Shown here: positions 46,348-55,070 of the stretch, piece by piece | Position numbering within the stretch: position 1 is the stretch's first letter | Layout of the letters: each line of letters opens with the position of its first letter | Assembly: GCA_001664505.1 (NCBI GenBank) | Contig: CP011806.1 | Coordinates: 3,946,815 to 4,010,814, forward strand | Direction: 5' to 3' | Length of the DNA: 64,000 bases | Source: Acidobacteria bacterium Mor1 | GTDB taxonomy: Bacteria > Acidobacteriota > Polarisedimenticolia > Polarisedimenticolales > Polarisedimenticolaceae | Notes under the pieces: model-generated | What the model saw: the letters and a program-made list of their open reading frames with translations, nothing else | Databases searched by the model: none | Told to the model about the DNA's origin: nothing | Translations under genes and position numbers: made by a program

Positions 46348-46932
46348 TTGAACGAACACACGCCAACTCCGCCTGAAGAGACCGCTCCCGCCTTGGATCC
46401 CGCAGCGGCGGCAGCCGGCGCGACTCTGCCCGGCGTCCTCGACGGTGAGGACCACAAGCTCGATCCCCGCGCGATTCCCGCCTGGCGCATCGGTACGGCG
46501 ATCACCGCCGGCGTGTTCTCCCTGATCAGCTTCATCGTGGTGATCTCGTTGATTTTCGGCGGCGCCACGCCCGGGCTGTGGAGCCTGCTGCCCCCGGGGA
46601 TCTGGCTCGGCTTCGTCTTGCTGCTCGGCGTGTGGGCCTTCGCCTGGCCCAGGCTGCGCTACCGCCACACCTTCTTCCGGGTCGACGACGACCGCATCGA
46701 GATCCGCCGGGGCGTGGTCTGGCGCTCGGTGATGCAGGTGCCGCGTTCCCGGGTGCAGCACACCGACGTCAATCGCGGGCCGATCGAACGCAGCTACGGC
46801 ATCGCGACCCTGGTGATCTACACCGCCGGCACCGAGCACGCGTCGATCTCCCTATCGGGGTTGACCGAGAAGGACGCCTACGCGATTCGCGATCACCTGA
46901 TCGCCGAGGGAGGCGGCGGCGATGCCGTCTGA
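46348..46932 (+). CDS. bPH2-domain membrane protein (YdbS-like)
   Basis: This 194-aa protein has a Pro/Ala-rich N-terminus, two TM helices (about residues 50-105), and a C-terminal bPH2 (DUF304) domain that begins YRHTFFRVDDDRIEIRRG and includes the VPRSRVQHTDV strand typical of the family. It starts at TTG 46348. The stop overlaps the start of the next gene by 11 bp, so the two are co-translated; the YdbS/YdbT pair in Bacillus subtilis is arranged in the same way and contributes to envelope-stress or antimicrobial resistance. The role here is inferred from that pair. Confidence 0.88.
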   Translation: MNEHTPTPPEETAPALDPAAAAAGATLPGVLDGEDHKLDPRAIPAWRIGTAITAGVFSLISFIVVISLIFGGATPGLWSLLPPGIWLGFVLLLGVWAFAWPRLRYRHTFFRVDDDRIEIRRGVVWRSVMQVPRSRVQHTDVNRGPIERSYGIATLVIYTAGTEHASISLSGLTEKDAYAIRDHLIAEGGGGDAV

Positions 46933-48598
46933 GTCCCTACCCGAAGGATCGGGACGGCGGCTGCACATCCTCTCGCCGCTGCTGGCGGCGCTCTCGGCGG
47001 TCTGGCGCCTGCTGGTTCCCGCCATCCTCGTGTTGTTCCTTTCGCGGGGGAACAACTACGAGGCGTTGTTCGGCATCTTCGTCGTGCCGGTCATCGCCAT
47101 GTCGTTGGTTCGCTTCTTCACCTTCCGCTACTGGATGGGGGAGCATGAGCTGGTGATTCGCGAGGGGGTGCTGACCCGCAATGAACGCCACGTGCCCTAC
47201 ACCCGTATCCAGAACATCGACACCTCGCAGAACCCGATCCATCGCCTGTTCCGGGTCGCCGAGGTGCGGATCGAGACCGCCGGCGGGCAGGAGCCGGAAG
47301 CAAACATGAAGGTGCTCTCTCTCGATGCGGTCGAGGAACTGCGGGGGCAGGTGTTCCGCCAGAAGCGGCTGGCGGTGCTGGAGGGCGCCCCGGATGCCGC
47401 GGGTGTAGACGCTTCAGCGGGTCTCGAGACCGCCACGATCCCGGGCTTCGATGCAGCGGCATCGATGCCGGGCATGGGCCCGGCCGGGTCGCCGGCCGAC
47501 GCCCCGGGAGCCTCGCTGGAAGGGGAGAGCCGCCACGACGTGCTGGCCCTCGGGCTCAAGGACCTGGCGGTCTACGGTTTCATCTCCAACCGGGGCATGG
47601 CACTGGTCGCCGCCGCCTTCGGCCTGTGGTGGCAGGCGAGTTACATGGGGCTCGTGCCCGGGCCCTGGTCCTACGCTCAGGACTCCTGGAGCGACGTGGC
47701 GCGCTGGTCCCAGGATCTCAGCCGCGATCTCCTCACACGGGTGATGCCCGACCATCTGGCGTCGCCGGCCGTGATGATCAGCTCCTGGATCGGGCTGATC
47801 GTCGCGGCCCTGACCTTGCTGCGGATCTTCTCGGTCGCCTGGGCGGTGATCAAGTTCTACGGCTTCACCCTGACCCGGGCGGGGGACGACCTGCGGACCT
47901 CCTACGGCCTGTTCACCCGCATCTCGGCGACGGTGCCGCGCAACCGGGTGCAGTTGATCCAGATTCGCCGTTCGCTGCTGCACCGGTGGTTCGGCCGGGC
48001 GGAGGTGCGGGTCGAAACCGCCGGGGCCGGCGGGTCCGAGGAGGATGGCGAGGGCCCCGATGTCAACCGCCAGCTCATCGCGCCGCTGGTGCGCATGGAC
48101 CAGCTTCCGGCGGTCCTGCGGGAGATCCAGCCGGAGATCGAGCTCGAAGGCTTGGACTGGCAAGCGCTGGCCCCCAAGGGACTACGCCGGGTGATGCGCC
48201 GCCGCTTCTTCGTGTCGCTGCTGCCGCTGGCTCCGGCGATCTACGGTCTGGGTTGGCCGGCGGTTCCGCTGTGGGCCGCCCTGGTCGTGCTGCTGCTGGG
48301 GACCGCGCCGCCGGCGTACCGGCGCATGAACTGGGCGGTGGGAGAGCAGTTCGTGGCCTATCGCAGCGGTTGGTGGAGTCGCCGGGTGCTGGCGGCCCGC
48401 TTCTCCAAGGTCCAGGTGGTCGAGCTGACCCAGAGCCCGATCGACCGCCGCTACCGGATGGCCGCCCTGCGGGTCGACACCGCCGGAGGCTCCCAGACCG
48501 GCCGGAAAATCCGGATTCCCTACCTGCTCTCGGAGAGCGCCCGCAGCCTGTTCGAGCGGCTCTCCCTGGCCACCGCCCGCACCGAGTTCCGCTGGTAG
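46922..48598 (+). CDS. bPH2-domain membrane protein (YdbT-like)
   Basis: This 558-aa protein has paired TM helices alternating with three bPH2 domains: about residues 70-150 (MGEHELVIREGVLTRNERH), about 310-400 (FTLTRAGDDLRTSYGLFTRI) and about 475-555. Each has the RxRVQxI-type strand. A Gly/Ala/Pro-rich linker of about 50 residues (AGVDASAGLETAT onward) follows the first domain. Together with the upstream single-domain YdbS-like protein it forms the common YdbS-YdbT pair. GAGGGAGG lies just before ATG 46922. A ClpX-like ATPase gene follows 78 bp later on the same strand. Confidence 0.88.
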   Translation: MPSESLPEGSGRRLHILSPLLAALSAVWRLLVPAILVLFLSRGNNYEALFGIFVVPVIAMSLVRFFTFRYWMGEHELVIREGVLTRNERHVPYTRIQNIDTSQNPIHRLFRVAEVRIETAGGQEPEANMKVLSLDAVEELRGQVFRQKRLAVLEGAPDAAGVDASAGLETATIPGFDAAASMPGMGPAGSPADAPGASLEGESRHDVLALGLKDLAVYGFISNRGMALVAAAFGLWWQASYMGLVPGPWSYAQDSWSDVARWSQDLSRDLLTRVMPDHLASPAVMISSWIGLIVAALTLLRIFSVAWAVIKFYGFTLTRAGDDLRTSYGLFTRISATVPRNRVQLIQIRRSLLHRWFGRAEVRVETAGAGGSEEDGEGPDVNRQLIAPLVRMDQLPAVLREIQPEIELEGLDWQALAPKGLRRVMRRRFFVSLLPLAPAIYGLGWPAVPLWAALVVLLLGTAPPAYRRMNWAVGEQFVAYRSGWWSRRVLAARFSKVQVVELTQSPIDRRYRMAALRVDTAGGSQTGRKIRIPYLLSESARSLFERLSLATARTEFRW

Positions 48599-48676
48599 CC
48601 GGGCCACGGCGCCCGGCGCCGGAAGTGGCTATAATCGACGGTTCACGGCTGTCGACCATTCACAAGCGGGAATCCC

Positions 48677-49777
48677 ATGAAACCGACCGAGATCAACGAC
48701 TTCATGAAGCAGTCCGTCATCGGCCAGGAGGAAGCGCTGCGCTTCGTCTCGGTGGCGATCTACAAGCACCTCTGCGGCGAGCCCTACGGCAACCTGATGC
48801 TGATCGGGAACTCGGGTACCGGCAAGACCACGATCATGCGGGCGATGGAGAAGTACTACGCCTCGCTGACCGACAACCCGCAGTACCGGGTCGTCGTCGT
48901 GATGAACGCCAACACCTTCGCCACCGAAGAGGGCAGCGTCGACACCAGCCTGATGCTCAAGCGCCTGGAGGAACGGTCGCGGCAAATCCTGGGAGATGAC
49001 GCCAGCGCCGAGGATCTCAAGGAGCACATGGAAAACGCCACCGTCTGCCTCGACGAGATCGACAAGGTCTCGGGCATCGTCGGCGGCAAGCCCTACGTCA
49101 TGGGCATCAACATCCAGCAGGCGCTCCTAACCCTGATCGAGGGTGAGAAGGTCCTCTGGCCGATGACCATCTACAAGGACAAGACTCCGGAGCGGGTCGC
49201 CGTGACCATCGACACCGGCAAGATGCTGTTCCTCTGCGCAGGCGCCTTCGAGAAGCTATACGACCAGGTCTACGAGCGGGTCACCGCGCCGACCAGCAAG
49301 GTCAAACTGCCGACCGAGACCTTCTTCGTCGACGGCGAGGTGCAGATCCGCGAGTACTTCACCCTGCGCCATCACTTCAAACAGGAAGATCTGTTCGACT
49401 ACGGCATGCAGCCGCAGTTCCTCTCCCGGTTCGACAACGAGTTGATCCTGCAGGATCTCAACCCGGTGATGCTCAAGCAGATCTTCATGAACACCGACGA
49501 CAGCGTGTTCAAGGCCTCCCAGAACTTCTTCAAGAGCTACGGGATCGATCTGCAGATCACCGATGGGGCCGTGCAGAAGATCTCCGAGGAAGCGGCCGCC
49601 AACAGCCGTATCGGTGCCCGTGCGTTGAAGGCGGTCTACGGCCGCATCATCAAGCCCTACGAGTACGATCCCTTCACCCAGGAAGACGTCAAGCAGGTCG
49701 GCGACGGTCATCAGCTGACGATCGACGAGGACCTGGTCAAGCGCGCGCTCAACCCCGACACCCACGGCGTGGCGTGA
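48677..49777 (+). CDS. AAA+ ATPase of the ClpX/HslU branch, lacking zinc domain and aromatic pore residue
   Basis: This 366-aa ATPase has Walker A GNSGTGKT (residues 44-51, Lys50), Walker B VCLDEIDK (Asp126, Glu127), an Arg finger in PQFLSRFD and sensor-2 GARALKAV, matching ClpX in order and spacing. It lacks the N-terminal zinc-binding domain of ClpX. The aromatic pore loop that grips substrate (GYVG in ClpX) aligns with EGSV here, so threading of proteins is doubtful, and no ClpP-docking IGF loop was recognised. It is followed by a small membrane protein with a GTGA overlap and preceded by the bPH2 pair. The function may be remodelling rather than degradation; that is inference. Confidence 0.85.
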   Translation: MKPTEINDFMKQSVIGQEEALRFVSVAIYKHLCGEPYGNLMLIGNSGTGKTTIMRAMEKYYASLTDNPQYRVVVVMNANTFATEEGSVDTSLMLKRLEERSRQILGDDASAEDLKEHMENATVCLDEIDKVSGIVGGKPYVMGINIQQALLTLIEGEKVLWPMTIYKDKTPERVAVTIDTGKMLFLCAGAFEKLYDQVYERVTAPTSKVKLPTETFFVDGEVQIREYFTLRHHFKQEDLFDYGMQPQFLSRFDNELILQDLNPVMLKQIFMNTDDSVFKASQNFFKSYGIDLQITDGAVQKISEEAAANSRIGARALKAVYGRIIKPYEYDPFTQEDVKQVGDGHQLTIDEDLVKRALNPDTHGVA

Positions 49778-50415
49778 CCGCAGGCGGGTTCGTCGCGTTT
49801 CTCGTCCGCTTCGTCGCGGGCTGGGCGGGAGCACTGCTGTTCGGAGGCATGGTCTTCGGCCGGGCAGTCTTCCAGGCCGGCAACCCTGCATTCCGCTGCA
49901 TGATGATCGGCGGGCTGTGTGCGGCCATCTTCGCCGGCACGCGCTCCAGCAACAAGCGTACGGCCCTGGCGGTCATCGCCGGCTACGGTAGCTGGCAGTT
50001 CGTACTGGCCAGAGAAGCGGGGGTTCAACTTCAGCTCACCAGCTCCGCGTCCCAGATCGCTCTGGGGCTCGGAATCTTCCTGGTCGCGCTGATCTACGAT
50101 GCTCTCGCCGTCGAGGGCTGGCGGGTCGGCAAGTTCCTGGTCGCCGGTCCGGCGCTGGCCGGTGTCTACCTGGCGTTGTCGCCGCTGAAGTTCTTCGGCG
50201 GCCTGCCCCACAGCCCGCTTCAGGTCGACATCGCCCTGGCGTTCTTGATCGGCAATGGGGTGGCGTTCGGGATCGAGATGGCGGAGCTGTATCCAGCGCT
50301 CTCGCCCGAGGATCGGGCGGAACTCGAAGAGGGCGAGCCGGCGGAGCCGTCAGAGGAACCGGAGGCGCTCGAGGAAGAGGCCTCTCCTCAGGCCGGCCGG
50401 GAAGTTTCCTCCTGA
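49774..50415 (+). CDS. Hypothetical membrane protein, 213 aa
   Basis: This protein has about five to six hydrophobic segments (residues 5-170) and a Glu/Pro-rich acidic cytosolic tail of about 40 residues. No family was recognised. Its GTG start overlaps the ATPase stop (GTGA at 49774-49777), so the two are translationally coupled and probably work together, with the acidic tail a possible docking site for the ATPase. The 3' end overlaps the convergent sulfatase gene by 28 bp. Confidence 0.75.
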   Translation: MTAGGFVAFLVRFVAGWAGALLFGGMVFGRAVFQAGNPAFRCMMIGGLCAAIFAGTRSSNKRTALAVIAGYGSWQFVLAREAGVQLQLTSSASQIALGLGIFLVALIYDALAVEGWRVGKFLVAGPALAGVYLALSPLKFFGGLPHSPLQVDIALAFLIGNGVAFGIEMAELYPALSPEDRAELEEGEPAEPSEEPEALEEEASPQAGREVSS

Positions 50416-51767
50416 AGCAGATCGTGGCGGGCGCGTAGCTCCGTCAGCAGCGTCGCCGCCTCGGGGCTTTGCGCCAGGTCCCGGGTTTCCCGCGGATCCG
50501 CCTCCAGATCGAACAACGATTCGCCGGCCTGTTCGCCGTGCCAACGGATGTACTTGTAGCGGGTGCCCCGCACCGCGGTGCTGGCCGGGATGTAGCTTGC
50601 CTTCGGCTGGTAGTGATGCTCGTAGAACCAGTCGTCGCGCAGCATGGCCGCGGGATCGGTCAGCGCCTGGCGCAGGCTGCGTCCCTGCATGGCACGAGGG
50701 GCGTCGATCTCCGCCCAATCGAGTAGCGTCGGCGCCAGGTCGACGTTGAGCGCCATCTGCCGCCGCCGCTGGCGCCCGGCCAGCCGCGGGTCGTGGACGA
50801 TCAGCGGAACCCGGATCGACGGCTCGAAGGGCAGCCACTTGCCGGCCATGCCGTGCTCACCGAGAAAGAAGCCGTTGTCGCTGGTGAAGATCACGATGGT
50901 GCGGGCGCTCTCTCCGGCATTGACGATCGCCTCACGGATTCGTCCGACGGCACGGTCCAGGCCGGCGACCAACCGTAGGTAGTTGAGCCGGGTGGTGCGC
51001 AACCGCTGGTCGTCGCCGAAGCGTTCCAGGTAGCGCGTCCGCCCTTCATGCTCGCCGGCCAGCGCAGGGTGGAGCGCAGCGTAGTGTTCTGCCGTGTCGG
51101 TGGGTACTCGCTCGATGGCCGCGTCGTCGTAGAGTGACGCCAGTCCGTGGTCGGGCAGGAACGCGTTGCGCCCCTGGGCGTGGGGCGCCTTGAAGCTGAC
51201 GGTCAGAAAGAACGGCCTTCCTCTGGGCGCGCCGCGAATGAAACGTGTGGCGCTCTCGGCCAGCCGCGCGGTCAGGTGCCGCTCATCGTCGGGGCGGTAG
51301 TAATCCCCCTGGCCGCCGAAACACTCGCAGACGTGGTACGGCGTGGATGGCGGCAGCTTCCAGCCGATGCCGTACTTGCCGAGAAAGCCGGTGTGGTAGC
51401 CGGACTCGCGCAGAAGGAACGGTGCCGAGAGTTTCTCCTGCGCGGCGCTGAGGCCGGTGCCGAAGTCGGCGATGCCGTGGCGCCCCGCCCATTGACCGAG
51501 CACCAGGCTCGCCCGTGAAATCGCGCAGATCGAGGTGGTGACGAATGCGTCGGGGAAGAGGATGCCGTCACCGGCCAGGTCGTCGATCGCCGGCGTGCGG
51601 CTCACCGGATGTCCGGCGAAGGAGAACACGTCGTGGCGTAGATCGTCGGCAAGCAACAACACGACGTTGGGCCGCGTGTCGGTCGCGCCCCTGCAGCCGG
51701 TCAGGATCGACGCTCCGGCCAGTCCGGCGACTTGAAGGAAGCGGCGGCGGTTCAGGTCCGAGTTCAT
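50388..51767 (-). CDS. Sulfatase, Tat-exported
   Basis: This 459-aa enzyme belongs to the alkaline-phosphatase-like sulfatases. A twin-Arg signal with lipobox-like end (RRRFLQVAGLAGASILTGC) precedes the catalytic domain: metal site LLLADDLRHDVF, formylglycine motif ICAISRAS with Cys81, and the later SDNGFFLGEHG. The usual motif is C-x-P-x-R; here Ile replaces Pro, which occurs in some sulfatases but makes conversion by a formylglycine-generating enzyme uncertain. It would hydrolyse sulfate esters, perhaps on marine polysaccharides. No sulfatase-maturation enzyme is in the window. It is divergent from the CRTAC1-like gene (113-bp gap). Confidence 0.92.
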   Translation of the reverse strand: MNSDLNRRRFLQVAGLAGASILTGCRGATDTRPNVVLLLADDLRHDVFSFAGHPVSRTPAIDDLAGDGILFPDAFVTTSICAISRASLVLGQWAGRHGIADFGTGLSAAQEKLSAPFLLRESGYHTGFLGKYGIGWKLPPSTPYHVCECFGGQGDYYRPDDERHLTARLAESATRFIRGAPRGRPFFLTVSFKAPHAQGRNAFLPDHGLASLYDDAAIERVPTDTAEHYAALHPALAGEHEGRTRYLERFGDDQRLRTTRLNYLRLVAGLDRAVGRIREAIVNAGESARTIVIFTSDNGFFLGEHGMAGKWLPFEPSIRVPLIVHDPRLAGRQRRRQMALNVDLAPTLLDWAEIDAPRAMQGRSLRQALTDPAAMLRDDWFYEHHYQPKASYIPASTAVRGTRYKYIRWHGEQAGESLFDLEADPRETRDLAQSPEAATLLTELRARHDLLQEETSRPA

Positions 51768-51880
51768 GCCCTCACAGCATAGTCGGCGTTCGTGTTTTTC
51801 GCCTTCGACATAAAGACGTGTTCCGTACGCATCGGATTATTGCCTGGATCCCGTTCACTCCGTACGCTTCGGTCAAGAAA

Positions 51881-54277
51881 ATGAGGAGGGGGATACGAGC
51901 CGGGTGCTTTTGGGGCGCGCTCCTGGTGGGCGTCGTGGTGTGGTGCGCCGACAAGCCCGCAGCGCCATCGACCTTCGAACTGGACAAGGCCAAGCAGGAA
52001 GCGATCTGGTTGGCCGAGCATGTCACCTTCAAAATCGAGTTTCATCTGGGCAAGGTCTGGAAGCAGACCGCAAAGTCCGGAGACGCGGCCGCCTTTCGCA
52101 AGCTGTTCACGGAGGACGCGGTGCTCGGTGCCGCTGCGCCGCAATCACCTAACGCCCGTAGCAGCACCGGCATCCTCGAACATCGGCGCAACGGCAACGG
52201 TCCCACGAAAGAAACGGCGATCGATCACGTGATCGCAGGCTTCGCGCCCTTCGGCAAGATCTCCGAGTTCAAGACCCATCGGCTCAAGGTGCTTCAGGTT
52301 CAACGGATCGACGAGGCGAACTGGACGGCGACCCTGCTCCACGACGCCATCGGCGCGGACGCCGACGGCAAACCGCTGGAGATCCAGCAGATCTACTCGG
52401 CGGGGCTGCGTTTCGAGAGCGCCGATTCCATCGACGCCAAGAGCCGGGTCTTCACCCGGTTGGTGTTCGAGGAGGAGACGCTGCGGCATGCCGGCGGCTG
52501 GTTGTTCGAGGAGGCAACCGAGGCGGCCGGGCTCGACTGGTTGCCGCTTCCCGACAACTGGAAGCTGCCGGCCCGGCAGCGCCGGGAGTTCCGCCATCAG
52601 ATCGCCGTCGAGGACTTCGACCGGGACGGTTGGCTCGATCTGGCTCTGGCGACCATCGAAGGGCACCGCATGCTGCTGCGCGGCCGACCCGGCGGCAAGT
52701 TCGAACTGGCCGGCACGGCCATGGGCATTCCCTCCCGCCCCGGCTTGAAGAAGGTGCTGCGCTACTCCTTCGTCGCCTGGATCGACTACGACGACGACGG
52801 CTATCCCGATCTGATGATGGGGGAGAAGCTCTACCGCAACGAGGGGGGCAAGAAGTTCGTCGACGTCACCGCCCGGGCCGGGATCAAGATCGACCGGGTA
52901 CCCATGGGCGCCACCGTCGGTGACTACGACCGGGACGGCGACCTGGATCTGTACATCTCGTACCTCAAGCGTTTCCGCAAGGGAGTTTCGGAGTTCCGTC
53001 CCTGGGTCGGGGATGTGGATTCGGGCGGCGAGAACGCTCTGTGGCGCAACAACGGTGACGGAAGCTTCACCGAGGTGACCGTCGAGAGCGGCTCCTCGGC
53101 CTGGAAGCGCCAGACCTTTGCCTCGATCTACTTCTACTACGACGACGACCTACATCCCGACCTCTACGTGGCCAACGACTTCGGTGAGAACGTGCTGCTG
53201 CGCAACAAGGGGGACGGTACCTTCGAGGACATCACCAAGGGGCTCGGCATCGGCGACTACTCGACCAGCATGGGGGTCAGCGCCGGCGACCTGGACAACG
53301 ACGGCGAGAACGAACTCTACGTGGCCAACATGTTCTCCAAGATGGGCCGGCGGATCATCGGCCACGTCGGCGCCGAGGACTATCCCGAGGGGGTGTTCGA
53401 GCAGATCCAGGGCTCCTGCGCGGGCAACCGGCTCTACCGCAAGAGCGGCGGCAGCTTTCAGGAGCAGAGCGTGCCCGCCGGCGTCAACGAGGTCGGCTGG
53501 GCCTACGCGCCGGCGATGACCGACCTCAACGGTGACGGGTTGCTCGACCTCTACGCCACCACCGGTTTCATGAGCTACGACCCCGCCGAGCCCGACGGCT
53601 GAACCTGCCTCTGGAGGGCTGTCGTGACACAGCCCCTGGACCGCAACGCCCGGCATGAGCAGCTCGGCCCCCTCGACGAGGAGTCGGGAGAGTTTTGGGT
53701 CGAGAATCCCTTCGACATGGCCCAGCAGGGAATGAACCTGAGTTCCTACGAGCGGAACCGGGTTTACCTCAATCTCGACGGTCACGACTTCGTCGAGGCC
53801 TCCTTCGCTTCCCGGGCGGATCTCGACGCCGATTCCCGGGCGGTGATCGCCGCGGACTTCGACCGGGACGGGGCGCCGGATCTGCTGGTTAGCTCGGTCG
53901 GCGGTGGCCCGGTGCGCCTGTTCCGCAACACGGCGCCCCGTCAGGGACGCTTCGTCCGCATCGAGCTGGAAGGGACCGAGAGCAACCGCCGGGGCATCGG
54001 CGCCCGGCTGGTTCTCGAGGCGGGCGGCCGCACCATCCGCCGCGACCTCTTCCCGGTTAACCCGGGTATGGGCCAGGGGCCGGCGGAGCTCTCCGTCGGA
54101 GTCGGCGCCGTCGAGAAGATCGACAGGCTCACGGTGACCTGGCCCACCGGCAAGACCCAGCAGTTCACCGACCTGCCCGTGGACGCGAAGTTGGTGATCG
54201 AGGAGGGAGGCGAGCAGGTCCGCGTCTTCGGGATCAGCCCTTCCGCGACGGTAGCCAGCGCGACGCCGGATAGGTGA
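51881..54277 (+). CDS. CRTAC1-like FG-GAP/ASPIC-UnbV protein with one in-frame TGA (possible selenoprotein or split gene)
   Basis: Read through the TGA at 53600-53602, this gives 798 residues: an N-terminal hydrophobic signal segment, an unrecognised helical domain (about 35-215), VCBS/FG-GAP repeats (e.g. EDFDRDGWLDLALATIE, GDYDRDGDLDLYISYL, GDLDNDGENELYVANMF), the interrupted position at residue 574, another repeat (ADFDRDGAPDLLVSSV) and an ASPIC/UnbV C-terminus (GIGARLVLEAGG, DRLTVTWPTGK). Both halves are in the same frame, with sensible protein sequence on each side of the stop (TGFMSYDPAEPDG, then TCLWRAVVTQPLDRN). Alternatively the second part may be a separate protein from GTG 53624, which has GGAGGG at 53613. 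A simple nonsense mutation is also possible. The start at ATG 51881 has only a weak Shine-Dalgarno. It is convergent with the sterol desaturase-family gene, overlapping by 44 bp. Confidence 0.75.
53600..53635 (+). other. In-frame TGA with SECIS-like hairpin (candidate recoding site)
   Basis: TGA occupies 53600-53602. GGGCTGT (53616-53622) pairs perfectly with ACAGCCC (53629-53635) around the 6-nt loop CGTGAC, giving a loop 20 nt after the TGA with G at the second loop position. This agrees with the general bacterial SECIS layout: a hairpin just downstream of UGA, inside the coding sequence, with a G near the start of the apical loop. A Shine-Dalgarno-like GGAGGG (53613-53618) and GTG 53624 in the same stretch would instead allow re-initiation. 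The sequence alone does not decide between them. Confidence 0.5.
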
Positions 54278-55049
54278 TCCGGCCGATCAGGCTCTTCGGG
54301 TAGGTCTCCATCCCGGCGAAACCGAGTTGCTTCGGCATCTCCTGATCTTTCGGCCAGTAGGCGGTGCCGAACAGCCAGTCCCAGACGCTCAGCACCTGGC
54401 CGAAGTTCTGGCCCCCCTTGCCGTGGAGCTCCACGTCGTGGTGCCAGACGTGCATCTTCGGCGAGTTCAGCAGGTAGCGCAGGGGGCCCCAGGAGATCGG
54501 CAGATTGGCGTGGTTGATGTCGAGCATCAGCGTCCACAGCACGCCGATGGCCAGCATCACCCGCCAGTCGACGCCGAGGATCACCAGCGGCACGTACCCC
54601 AGGGTCTTGTAGACCAGGATCTCGCCCCAGTGGAAGCGGAAGTTCCCGATCCAGTCCAGTTCGCGGATGCTGTGATGCAGCTTGTGGAACTCCCAGAGCC
54701 AGGGCACGTTGTGCAACAGCCGGTGGATGTTCCACTCGACGAAATCCTTGACCACCAGGAGCACGAAGAACTGGGCCCACAGTGGCCAGGCGGCAACCAG
54801 CTGCAGGGTGTCGGGACCGGGCAGGCCGACGGACTTGAGCACCTGGTGGAACCAGAGCACGGTCTGCCCGGTGAAGGTGGCCAGCACCATGCCCAGGAAG
54901 TGGCCGTTGAACACCAGCCAGAACAGATCCTGGAAGAACCCCGGGCGCAGCACCTTCTGCTCGCGCCGCCAGGGTGAGAGCCGCTCGAGGGCAAAGCAGA
55001 GCAGCGAGACGCCGATCAACCAGACGTAGTACTGGGCGAAGATCTCCAC
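54234..55049 (-). CDS. Sterol desaturase / fatty-acid hydroxylase family membrane enzyme
   Basis: This 271-aa di-iron membrane enzyme has the three histidine clusters of the superfamily: HRLLH, HKLHH and HVWHH, separated by the usual TM helices, with extra His in INHAN. Members insert oxygen into lipids, sterols or carotenoids; the substrate here is unknown. It starts at GTG 55049, 21 bp after a membrane-anchored beta-rich protein gene, with which it probably forms an operon. Its 3' end overlaps the convergent CRTAC1-like gene by 44 bp. Confidence 0.93.
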   Translation of the reverse strand: MEIFAQYYVWLIGVSLLCFALERLSPWRREQKVLRPGFFQDLFWLVFNGHFLGMVLATFTGQTVLWFHQVLKSVGLPGPDTLQLVAAWPLWAQFFVLLVVKDFVEWNIHRLLHNVPWLWEFHKLHHSIRELDWIGNFRFHWGEILVYKTLGYVPLVILGVDWRVMLAIGVLWTLMLDINHANLPISWGPLRYLLNSPKMHVWHHDVELHGKGGQNFGQVLSVWDWLFGTAYWPKDQEMPKQLGFAGMETYPKSLIGRITYPASRWLPSRKG

Positions 55050-55070
55050 GCCGGGATTCTAGCGCGGCGG

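Noticed and set aside
53624-54277. Independent 217-aa gene starting at GTG
   Set aside because: Kept only as an alternative: the frame is the direct continuation of the upstream CRTAC1-like protein and contains its expected C-terminal domain, so treating it as unrelated is unlikely. Its GGAGGG means re-initiation cannot be excluded.
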